DNA from: Ilumatobacter sp.
GTDB lineage: Bacteria; Actinomycetota; Acidimicrobiia; Acidimicrobiales; Ilumatobacteraceae
Assembly: GCA_007693335.1 (NCBI GenBank)
Contig: REDU01000067.1
Location: forward strand, 1 to 54,513
Direction: 5' to 3'
Length of the DNA: 54,513 bases
Positions 1-9,554 of this stretch are shown piece by piece. Below the pieces are notes generated by a model. It was not told where the DNA came from and made no database searches. It was given only the letters and a program-made list of their open reading frames with translations. Positions within the stretch are counted from its first letter, which is position 1. Every line of letters begins with the position of its first letter. A program made the translations under genes and the position numbers.

Positions 1-121
1 TCTTGGCCGGAGCCTTCTTGGCCGCGGTCTTCTTGGCCGGAGCCTTCTTGGCCGCCGCCTTCTTGGCCGGAGCCTTCTTGGCGGCGGGCTTCCGGGCTGT
101 TGTCTTCTTCGCGGTGGCCAT
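1..121 (-). CDS. Lys/Ala/Pro-rich basic protein, partial (HupB-tail or histone H1-like)
   Basis: The ORF starts with ATG at 121 and runs off the left edge, so only the first 40 residues are visible. They begin [16 protein letters not shown] and continue as alternating AKKAP and AKKAA/T blocks. Such basic repeats bind DNA non-specifically in mycobacterial HupB tails and in histone H1-like bacterial proteins. The ATG is 7 nt after the stop codon of the HU gene, so the two are probably cotranscribed and translationally coupled; no strong Shine-Dalgarno sequence is seen beyond the A/G-rich 3' end of the HU gene. This frame is also open upstream of the ATG into the HU 3' end. It could be a separate nucleoid protein or a split-off tail of HU. 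Total length is unknown. Confidence 0.6.
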   Translation of the reverse strand, partial: MATAKKTTARKPAAKKAPAKKAAAKKAPAKKTAAKKAPAK

Positions 122-128
122 CAGTCGA

Positions 129-416
129 TCACTTCTTCTTTTTGGGGTTGAGTGCCGCCTTGAGCGTGGAGCTGGCGGTGAACTTCATCGCCGTCGACGC
201 GGCGATCTGAACCTCTTCGCCCGTCTGCGGGTTGCGCCCGACGCGTGCGGAGCGCTCGGTGGTGCTGAACGACCCGATCCCGGGCCACGTCACCTTGCCG
301 CCAGCCTTGGTCTCGGTCACCACCGTGTCGAAGAACGCCTGCACGGTGCGCTCGGCGTCGGCCTTCGACACACCAGCGGCGTCGGCAACAGCATCGATCA
401 GTTCTGCCTTGGTCAT
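129..416 (-). CDS. hup: HU family DNA-binding protein
   Basis: A 95-residue bacterial HU protein, a nucleoid-associated dimer that bends DNA. It begins [15 protein letters not shown] and has the HU core including the beta-arm region with [14 protein letters not shown], then ends in a short lysine run, NPKKKK. The length matches the normal HU body (about 90-95 aa) without the long basic tail of mycobacterial HupB; a tail-like ORF follows immediately. The ATG at 416 was chosen over an upstream in-frame start because an AAAGGA ribosome binding site (+ strand 423-428) precedes it and the HU family starts here. A candidate promoter lies at 493-521 and a hairpin in the leader at 447-466. Confidence 0.93.
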   Translation of the reverse strand: MTKAELIDAVADAAGVSKADAERTVQAFFDTVVTETKAGGKVTWPGIGSFSTTERSARVGRNPQTGEEVQIAASTAMKFTASSTLKAALNPKKKK

Positions 417-446
417 TGAGGTTCCTTTGTTCACGGATACGGGACC

Positions 447-466
447 GTGCGGCAACGTCGCCGCAC
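447..466 (-). other. Hairpin in the hup 5' leader
   Basis: Seven-base inverted repeat GTGCGGC / GCCGCAC with a 6-nt loop, between the candidate hup promoter and its start codon. It could affect mRNA stability or translation of HU; this is only inference from base pairing. Confidence 0.4.
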
Positions 467-492
467 GTATCGGCCATGTTTCGGCCACCGCA

Positions 493-521
493 ATCACACC
501 CACCAGACACGGTGGTTGCAA
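493..521 (-). promoter_or_regulatory. Candidate sigma70-type promoter of hup
   Basis: Read on the minus strand, TTGCAA (516-521) and TGTGAT (493-498) are separated by 17 bp, a good spacing for a housekeeping promoter. It points toward HU and would give a leader of roughly 70 nt. No experimental support. Confidence 0.45.
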
Positions 522-736
522 GGACCCTCATCATTGCATCTGCAACGAGTGCTCCGCTGAGCCCTTGAACCACAACGCCGAGACCGGTCGCGCGCGCACC
601 AGATCGACCGTCGCCGACGTCCCGATCGACCCATCCACCACCGCGGTCGTGGCCTGCACTAGACAACACCTCCGTTGGGCGATCCGGACGACATCACGCA
701 CACGGCGCAGACCGTGACACGCGACGAGGAGTGGAA

Positions 737-2143
737 GTGACCGACCTCCTGCCATCCAGCCGGCTGCTCTCGACCGAACCGGTCGGGACCCAGGTGGACG
801 GAGGTGATGGTTGCCCGGACCCTGGTTCCGCAACGGCGGTGCGCGTCGTGCTCGACACGTCGGTACTGGTGGCCGATCCCTCGTGTCTCGCCTCGTTCGA
901 CACCGCCCACCTGGTGATCCCGCTCACCGTGGTCGAGGAACTCGACGGGTTGAAGACCCGTCCCGACGACGTCGGGCGTTCGGCCCGCGCAGCGCTCAGG
1001 GCCCTCGAGGAGCTCCGGATGGCCAACGGCGGCTCGCTCGCCACCCCGGCCCCGGTGGGTGCCGGAACACTGCAGATCGAGATCAACGGTGTCCAGAAGC
1101 ACCTGCTGATCGAGCACGGGCTCGATCCGGCGGTACCCGACAACCGCATCATCGGCGCTGCCCTCGGTCAGACCGAACACGGCCCCACGGTCATGGTGTC
1201 GAACGATGCCGCGCTCCGCATCAAGGCCGCCCACCTCGGCGTGTCGGCCGCCGAGCACCAGCCCTCGCGGGCCGCCAGGCCCGAGCGCCGGATCGGCTGG
1301 GGAGTGGTCGAGACCGCGTACGAGACGATCGACTGCCTGTATGCCGCCGGCTCGGTCGCGGCCGACGCCGTCCCCCACGGCGCCACCATCGGCGAGAACG
1401 AATTCGCGGTGCTGCGGTCCGGATCACAGTCGGCGCTCACCCGTCGCGCCGACGACGAGTTCGTGCTCCTCCCCCAGAACGTGCCCGAGGCATGGGGTCT
1501 CCGACCCCGCAGCAAGGAACAGCGGTTCGCACTCGAGCTCCTCCTCGACCCCGAGGTGTCGGTGATCGCCCTCGACGGTCGGGCCGGCACCGGTAAGACC
1601 CTGCTCGCCATCGCCGCCGGTCTCGAGCAGGTGGTCGAGCAACAGCGCTACGAGCGGGTCGCGGTGTACCGGCCCCTGGTGCCGGTGGGACGAGCCGACG
1701 TCGGTTTCCTCCCGGGCGGACTCGACGAGAAGCTCGATCCGTGGATGGCGGCCATCCACGACGCCATCGTCGCGCTCACCGATGAGGGCTGCAGCAACGA
1801 CGCCGGCCGCCTGGTCGACGAACTGACCTGCCGCGGGCAGCTGTCGCTCGAGTCGGTCACGTTCCTACGTGGACGGTCCCTGCAGCGTCAGCTCGTGGTG
1901 ATCGACGAGGCCCAGAACCTCGAGCCGACCACCCTGAAGACCATCCTCACCCGCGTGGGCGAGGGCACCAAGGTGGTGTTCACCGGCGACACGAGCCAGA
2001 TCGACGCGCCGTACCTCGGCGAGTCGAACAACGCGCTGGCCGTACTCACCGCCGCGTTCGCCGGGCAGTCGTGCTTCGGTCACATCACGCTCACCGCGTG
2101 CGAGCGCAGCGACGTCGCCAGCCTCGCCGCCGAACTGCTCTGA
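737..2143 (+). CDS. PIN domain-PhoH family ATPase
   Basis: About 468 residues. An N-terminal PIN domain (about residues 35-150), opening with VVLDTSVLVADP, is a predicted metal-dependent RNase with conserved acidic residues. The C-terminal PhoH ATPase has a Walker A motif GRAGTGKT (about residue 280), a Walker B motif VVIDEAQ (about 387) and the family block TGDTSQID (about 415). This PhoH2-type architecture is known for RNA helicase/RNase activity in mycobacteria. GTG at 737 is chosen because GAGGAG ends 5 nt upstream; a GTG at 731 overlaps that site and would add two residues. The gene is divergent from hup. Confidence 0.88.
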   Translation: MTDLLPSSRLLSTEPVGTQVDGGDGCPDPGSATAVRVVLDTSVLVADPSCLASFDTAHLVIPLTVVEELDGLKTRPDDVGRSARAALRALEELRMANGGSLATPAPVGAGTLQIEINGVQKHLLIEHGLDPAVPDNRIIGAALGQTEHGPTVMVSNDAALRIKAAHLGVSAAEHQPSRAARPERRIGWGVVETAYETIDCLYAAGSVAADAVPHGATIGENEFAVLRSGSQSALTRRADDEFVLLPQNVPEAWGLRPRSKEQRFALELLLDPEVSVIALDGRAGTGKTLLAIAAGLEQVVEQQRYERVAVYRPLVPVGRADVGFLPGGLDEKLDPWMAAIHDAIVALTDEGCSNDAGRLVDELTCRGQLSLESVTFLRGRSLQRQLVVIDEAQNLEPTTLKTILTRVGEGTKVVFTGDTSQIDAPYLGESNNALAVLTAAFAGQSCFGHITLTACERSDVASLAAELL

Positions 2144-2331
2144 CCCCACCCCCGTTCCCACGGGTCGCGCACGGGTCGCGAAAACTCTGAAAATCCGCTG
2201 GCGCGTTCGGCTCCGAACATTTAGTGTTAAAAGCCGAGCGGCGAGGGGCCACACCCCTCCCGGCCCCCGCCGCTCGGTCCATCGGGCCGGATCCGCCGGG
2301 CCGCCGGACCCCACGGACGAGGAGTTGCACG

Positions 2332-2658
2332 ATGTCGAACGCAGAGGTGCTCGAGTTCGCAGAGGTGCTCGAGTTCCACATCCCACGAGGGACCGACTGG
2401 CGTGAGCACGCCGTCTGCAAGGGCAAGACCAAACTGTTCTTCCCGCCCAAGGCCGAGCGCCCGCAGGCACGGGCACGTCGCGAGGCCCAAGCCGATCTGC
2501 TCTGCCGGGGGTGCCCGGTGCGCACTCAGTGCCAAGACTTCGCCCGCGAGAACCACGAGTACGGGTTCTGGGGCGGCGAGTCCGAGGAGGACCGCCACCT
2601 CGCCGGGTACACGGTGGCCGCCCCCATCGGTGTCCGGGCCCGACTCGCCACCCCCTGA
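2332..2658 (+). CDS. WhiB-like (Wbl) iron-sulfur transcription regulator
   Basis: 108 residues with the four-cysteine Wbl pattern: one Cys in HAVCKG, then LLCRGCPVRTQC (C-X2-C-X5-C). These ligate a 4Fe-4S cluster, and the turn GFWGGES matches the family G[V/I]WGG signature. Wbl proteins are confined to Actinomycetota and their phages and usually act with the main sigma factor. Which WhiB paralogue it is cannot be told here. ATG 2332 follows GAGGAG with a 7-nt spacer; an earlier in-frame GTG at 2224 lacks family similarity. Odd point: the N-terminus contains a perfect duplication, AEVLEF twice, encoded by two identical 18-bp units. Confidence 0.9.
   Translation: MSNAEVLEFAEVLEFHIPRGTDWREHAVCKGKTKLFFPPKAERPQARARREAQADLLCRGCPVRTQCQDFARENHEYGFWGGESEEDRHLAGYTVAAPIGVRARLATP
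2341..2376 (+). repeat. Perfect 18-bp tandem duplication in the wbl N-terminus
   Basis: Two identical 18-bp copies (2341-2358, 2359-2376) encode AEVLEF twice. Complete identity suggests a recent slippage duplication, or slippage that is still active. Confidence 0.95.
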
Positions 2659-2769
2659 CCCGACACCGGCCGTCACCGCCGGGCACGTCCCGACGCACAC
2701 CCCCCGGGCGTCGGGACGTGCCGCGTGCGAGACCCGTACCTGTCACACCGGCTGCATAAGGTGAGCACC

Positions 2770-3369
2770 GTGACCGGTCCGACCACCCCACTGCGCTTCG
2801 GGGTGGTCGATCTCGAGACCACCGGGCTGCGCATCGACCGCCACCGCATCCTGCAGCTCGGGCTCGTGATCGTCGAACACGGCCGGGTGATCGACCAGTG
2901 GTCCACCTACGTCAAGCTCCGCCGGCCGTGGCAGCGCCTCGGCCCCCGACACGTCCACGGCATCCGCCGCCGCGACCTGCGCGGCGCACCCCGTCTGGTC
3001 GAAGCGCTCGACGAGCTGGCCGACCGGCTCGACGGTGCCATCTTCACGGCCCACAACGCAGCCTTCGACGGCGGCTTCCTCGAGACCGCGGCGCGCGCCG
3101 AGGGCAGCCGGCTCCGGATCGGCCCTCGTCTCTGCACGCTCCGCCTGTCTCGACGGCTCGATCCCGACCGGCTCCTCTCCCACCGTCTGGGTGACCTGTG
3201 CGACCGGTACGGCCTGACCATCGAGCGGCCGCACGATGCGCTCAGCGACGCGCTCGCCACCGCCGAGGTGCTCCCCCGGCTGCTCGACGCCCACGGCATC
3301 ACCTGTGCCGAACAGCTGGCGCCGTTCTACGACCGCACCGACGCCCCGGCACCGTCGCCACGGCGATAG
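2770..3369 (+). CDS. DEDDh 3'-5' exonuclease, DnaQ/epsilon-like
   Basis: About 199 residues forming one RNase H-fold exonuclease domain. The Exo motifs are present: DLETTG (about residue 13), TAHNAAFD (about 92) and PHDALSDA (about 153), supplying the DEDDh acidic residues and the catalytic histidine. The family includes the proofreading subunit of DNA polymerase III and stand-alone exonucleases; with no polymerase or GIY-YIG domain, this is a stand-alone type. GTG 2770 is preferred because AAGGTGA lies 5 nt upstream; GTG 2761 is possible. Its 3' end overlaps the convergent pafC by 43 bp. Confidence 0.85.
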   Translation: MTGPTTPLRFGVVDLETTGLRIDRHRILQLGLVIVEHGRVIDQWSTYVKLRRPWQRLGPRHVHGIRRRDLRGAPRLVEALDELADRLDGAIFTAHNAAFDGGFLETAARAEGSRLRIGPRLCTLRLSRRLDPDRLLSHRLGDLCDRYGLTIERPHDALSDALATAEVLPRLLDAHGITCAEQLAPFYDRTDAPAPSPRR

Positions 3370-4349
3370 ACCGCCAGCACCCGCGCTGCGGCGTCACGGC
3401 CCACGTCCACCAACTCGGGCGGCGCCAGCACAGTCGCGTGCGGACCCAGGCGCACCAGCACCCGTTCGAGCCACCGGTGGCTCCCCACCGGCAGTGTGAC
3501 CGTCAGCTCGTGGCCGTGGTCGACCACCTCGTCCACCGGGTAGCGCTCGACCACCCATCGGGCATGGTCGGCCAGGCGGATCGTGGCCCGCTCGACCTCG
3601 GCGTCGGTGAACCACTCACCCGGTGTCGGCAGCGGCTCGTCCACCGGATCGGCGAACTCACCGGTTCGGGTGACCGACTCGATCCGGTCGAGCCGGAAGG
3701 TGCGGCGCTCCCCCGATCGCTCGTCGTCGGCCAGCACGTACCAGTGACCCCGGTCGGCGAACACCTGCCGGGGCACGATGCGTCGCTCCGAGACGGCGTC
3801 GGTCGACGCGCTCCAGTAGGTCACGACCAGCCACTCGATGCGGCGGACGGCGTCGGCCACCACGTCGCCGAGGGCCGGACGACCGAGATCCACCGTCACC
3901 GCCCCGGTGTCGGGCGCAGCGGTGGTCGCCAGGTCGCTCTCCACGACCGCCTCCAGCTTGGCGAGTCCCCGGCCGAGCGGGCCGTCGGGATCAGCACCCG
4001 GCATCTCCATCGCGGCCCGGCCGGCCGCCACCAGCTCGAACGCCTCGACCGAGTTCAACTTCAACGACCGGGTGAAGAGCCTCGGCACACCGACGTGCAC
4101 CATGCCCTCGTCGATGAACACATCGATCAACTCGTCCACGTACGGCGGGAGACCGCACATCGAGACCAGCTCGAGGTCGGTGGCCACCTCGCGATCGGTG
4201 AGATCGAACCGCTCGGCCACCTCGGCCACCGGCACCGAGCCGCGTTCCATCAGCCACGGCAGCATGACGAGGAGCCGTCGCAGCCGGTCCTCGGCGGGGC
4301 GCGGGCGCACCCGCGGCTGCCCCGAACGTGCACCGTCAGCGGTGGTCAT
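3327..4349 (-). CDS. pafC: WYL-domain regulator PafC
   Basis: About 340 residues: an N-terminal winged-helix-like region (RLRRLLVMLPWLMERG, then the block LVSMCGLPPYVDELID typical of PafC), and a WYL ligand-sensing region in the C-terminal half. In mycobacteria PafB and PafC form a heterodimer-like activator of the LexA/RecA-independent DNA damage response. ATG 4349 gives an ATGA overlap with the pafB stop, a sign of translational coupling; a longer in-frame extension upstream lacks family similarity. The 3' end overlaps the exonuclease gene convergently. Confidence 0.85.
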   Translation of the reverse strand: MTTADGARSGQPRVRPRPAEDRLRRLLVMLPWLMERGSVPVAEVAERFDLTDREVATDLELVSMCGLPPYVDELIDVFIDEGMVHVGVPRLFTRSLKLNSVEAFELVAAGRAAMEMPGADPDGPLGRGLAKLEAVVESDLATTAAPDTGAVTVDLGRPALGDVVADAVRRIEWLVVTYWSASTDAVSERRIVPRQVFADRGHWYVLADDERSGERRTFRLDRIESVTRTGEFADPVDEPLPTPGEWFTDAEVERATIRLADHARWVVERYPVDEVVDHGHELTVTLPVGSHRWLERVLVRLGPHATVLAPPELVDVGRDAAARVLAVYRRGDGAGASVRS

Positions 4350-5290
4350 CGCGCCCCCGCCATCGACTCGAGCCAGCTGATCATCTCGGCACGCACCTCG
4401 TCGGGAGCCAGCACCTCGGCGTACTCCATCAGACCCAGCACCCACGACCGGAACGCGTCGAGGTTGCCGCAGGGCACCGTCACCTCGACCGCTCCGTGGT
4501 CGTGCCGGCGCACCACGCGGTCGTCGCCCACCTCGCGTACCACCGCTGCGGCACGCGACGCCGAGATCCAGACCACCGCCTCCGCCACATGACCGGTCTG
4601 CGTACCGAGCAGCTTGGGATCGGTGGGCACCGCCTCGCGCAGATCGATCCGGGGTCGCTCGAAGGAACCGCCCTCACCCATCTCGATCTCACCCGCGATG
4701 CGGTCGACCCGGTAGGTGCGGCGATCGTCGCGCACCCGATCGAAGCCCACCAGGTACCAGAACCCGTCGCGGAGGAGGAGCCCGTACGGCTCGACCTCGC
4801 GATCGACGTCGCGGTACCGGAAGCGCACGACCGCGCGGCGCGACACGGCGTCGCGCAGTGGGGCCAGCGCCGGCGACGACGGCATGGTGGCGACCACCGG
4901 CGATGTCTCACCCGCTGCGCCGCCGCCGAGCTTCCACAGGCCCAGCTGCGCCGAGTCGGATCCCGCACGCGAACGCGTGGCCGCCACCGCCACCTGCAGC
5001 GCCCGCATCTCGTCACGGTCGAGCTCGAGATCGTCGAGCTCGTAGCGGGCACGGTCGATCCAGTACCGGCTCTGCCCGGCGTACTCGCCGCCCGGCACGA
5101 TCTCGGACTCGATCGGCACCCCGATCTCGCGCAGCGCCGCCTTGTCCCGCTCGAACGCGCCCCGACGGGCCGACAGCCCCACGGGGTACATCCCATCGAG
5201 CTCGCCGGCGATCTCCACCAGGCTCAACGGCCGCGGCGTCTCGAGGAGCAGTGCGAGCAGGTTCGTGAGACGCTCCACCCGGTCGGCCAT
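4346..5290 (-). CDS. pafB: WYL-domain regulator PafB
   Basis: About 314 residues, first gene of a pafB-pafC pair. It begins MADRVERLTNLLALLLETPRPLS, followed by a helix-turn-helix-like segment and FERDKAALREIGVPIE, a signature of PafB/YafY-type regulators; a WYL domain follows. With PafC it probably senses DNA damage (possibly single-stranded nucleic acid) and activates repair genes. ATG 5290 is favoured because a TANNNT hexamer (TACGCT, 5297-5302) lies 6 nt upstream and no ribosome binding site exists, suggesting a leaderless mRNA; a GTG at 5314 would add 8 residues. The proteasome/Pup-ligase genes usually found next to pafBC are not adjacent. Confidence 0.85.
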   Translation of the reverse strand: MADRVERLTNLLALLLETPRPLSLVEIAGELDGMYPVGLSARRGAFERDKAALREIGVPIESEIVPGGEYAGQSRYWIDRARYELDDLELDRDEMRALQVAVAATRSRAGSDSAQLGLWKLGGGAAGETSPVVATMPSSPALAPLRDAVSRRAVVRFRYRDVDREVEPYGLLLRDGFWYLVGFDRVRDDRRTYRVDRIAGEIEMGEGGSFERPRIDLREAVPTDPKLLGTQTGHVAEAVVWISASRAAAVVREVGDDRVVRRHDHGAVEVTVPCGNLDAFRSWVLGLMEYAEVLAPDEVRAEMISWLESMAGAR

Positions 5291-5296
5291 GACAGC

Positions 5297-5302
5297 AGCG
5301 TA
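5297..5302 (-). promoter_or_regulatory. Candidate leaderless -10 of pafB (TACGCT)
   Basis: TACGCT on the minus strand, 6 nt before the ATG at 5290; fits TANNNT. No Shine-Dalgarno sequence between them. Confidence 0.45.
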
Positions 5303-5397
5303 GAGGGCGCCCACGGCGGCAGATCAGAACTGCGACAGCGTGAACGGGAGCCGGGGAGGTGGCCGTTGCCGCCGACGTGGGGCATCATGGGCGCCCT

Positions 5398-7682
<2,285 letters not shown>

Positions 7683-7686
<4 letters not shown>

Positions 7687-9554
7687 CCGCTGCCGACCCG
7701 GCACTGCTGGCGCGCGCCCACGACCTCGGCATCGACACCGACTACGTCGACGTCCATCAGCAGCGTCACGACGCCGACCCCGACGCATTGGCGGTGGTGG
7801 TCGAGATGCTCGACGACGATGTCGCGGGCGACGGTACGCCAGTCTTCGACCCGGTCGTGATCGTGCGGGCCGACGCCCACGGAGCGACCTCCGGCAACGA
7901 GTTCACGCTGCTCGGCTCGGCCCGGGCCCGGGTGACCGACATCGAACTCGAGCTGGCCGACGGCACCCGACTCACACCCACCGTCCTCACCGACGGCCAC
8001 GCGATCGGCGTCGAGGGATCGCTCCCGCTCGGGTGCCACACCCTCCGCCTCGACACGGCCGACGGACCGGGCACCACCACCGTCGTCTGCCCGCCGCACT
8101 CGATGCTCACCCGTGGACCGTGGCACGGCGGATCTGGGCTGTTCGTGCCCGCCTACGCGCTGTGGGACCACGACCAGCCACTGCCATCGTTCGGTTTGCT
8201 CGATCGACTCGCACGGGCGCTCGGCACACTGCACACCGAAGTGCTCACCACCTTGCCGCTGTATGCAACGTTCCTCGACCACCCCTTCGATCCGAGCCCG
8301 TACGCGCCGGCCAGCCGACTGCACTGGAACGAGGTGTTCCTCGACGACCACGCGCTGCCGGTCGCGCCACTCGAGCCGCAGGGCCGGTACCTCGACTGGG
8401 CCGGTGTGGGTGCTCGCCGCCGCCGGCAGCTCGTCGAAGCGGTCGACTCCCTCGACGCGAGCACGCACGAACAGCTCGACCGGTTCGTGGCCGACCGACC
8501 CGACGTGGCTGCGTTCGCGCGCTTCCTCACCGAACGGGCTGCGGCGAGCGGGAGCCCCACTCCCGACGATCCCGCCCGCGACGACCCGGGGCGGATCCGT
8601 CGCAGCCATGAGCTCGCCCAGTTCCTGGCCGACCGCCAACTCGGCGAGCTGGCAGCGGGCACCGCAGCGGGCACGAGCGCCGGGCTCGCCATCGATCTGC
8701 CCATCGGTTGCCACGTCGACGGGTACGAGCGATGGGCGCACCCGGAGCTGTTCGCCGACGGCTGCACCATCGGCGCTCCGCCCGACCTGTTCTTCACCGA
8801 GGGACAGAACTGGGGCCTCCCGCCGCAACTCCCCGGCGCCGGTCGCCGATCGGGGCACCGGCTCTGGCGCGATCTGTTGAGCCGAGCCGGCGAGCATGCA
8901 GCGCTGCTCCGCATCGACCACGTGATGGCCGTGCACCGGCTGTGGTGGGTGCCCGAGGGTTTCGGCGCCCATCAGGGCGTGTACGTGCGCTACCCGAGCA
9001 ACGAGCTGCTGGCCGTGATCGCCGCAACCGCCGCCGAGTGCGGCACGGTCGTGGTGGGCGAGGATCTCGGCACCGTGCCCGACGAGGTCGGTGCGCTGCT
9101 CGACGAGTGGGAGATGCTCGGCATGCACGAGGAGCAGTTCCACATGACCCCGTCGATGATGCCCGCTTCCGGTCTCGCCGACATCCCGGCACGGTCGGTC
9201 ACCGGCATCCGCACCCACGACATGCAACCGTTCGCCGCGTTCGTGGCCGAGCAGGACGTGCGGGGCGGGCTCGCCGAGTACCGGGCGCGCCTCGGACGCG
9301 AGCTGGGCCGCGACATCGGCGAGTCGTACCCCGAGGTGCTCGACGCGGTGCTCGAGTGGCTGGCGCGGAGTCCGTCGGCGCTCGTCACCGTCGACCTCGA
9401 CGACCTCACGGGCGAGACCGAACATCACAACGTACCCGGGCAGGTGCTCGCCTCGAACTGGGGACGACGCCTCGCACGTCCCCTGTCGGAGCTGCTCGAC
9501 GACCCCGACATCCGTCGCCGCCTCACCCTGCTCGGGACCCGCCCACGTGCCTGA
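7683..9554 (+). CDS. malQ: 4-alpha-glucanotransferase (amylomaltase)
   Basis: 623 residues, GH77. It transfers maltodextrin segments between chains and releases glucose. Motifs: LRIDHVMAVHRLWW with nucleophile Asp412, VVVGEDLGTVP with the acid/base Glu, and GIRTHDMQPF with the third carboxylate near residue 513. The N-terminal extension before the catalytic barrel is usual in actinobacterial MalQ. GTG 7683 overlaps the glgX stop by 4 bp and the 3' end overlaps treZ by 8 bp, implying coupled translation. Confidence 0.93.

Larger units (their letters stand above)
417..736. other. Divergent intergenic region between hup and phoH
   Basis: 320 bp without a convincing gene on either strand. It holds the hup ribosome binding site, leader hairpin and candidate promoter on the minus strand, and on the plus strand the GAGGAG ribosome binding site of phoH at 726-731. 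Open frames across it lack family similarity. I see no clear phoH promoter and no tRNA-like fold. Confidence 0.5.

Noticed and set aside
3-419. Plus-strand ORF rich in AGAFLAA repeats
   Set aside because: It is the complement of the HU and Lys/Ala-rich genes; the repeat arises from AAG/GCC codons read backwards.
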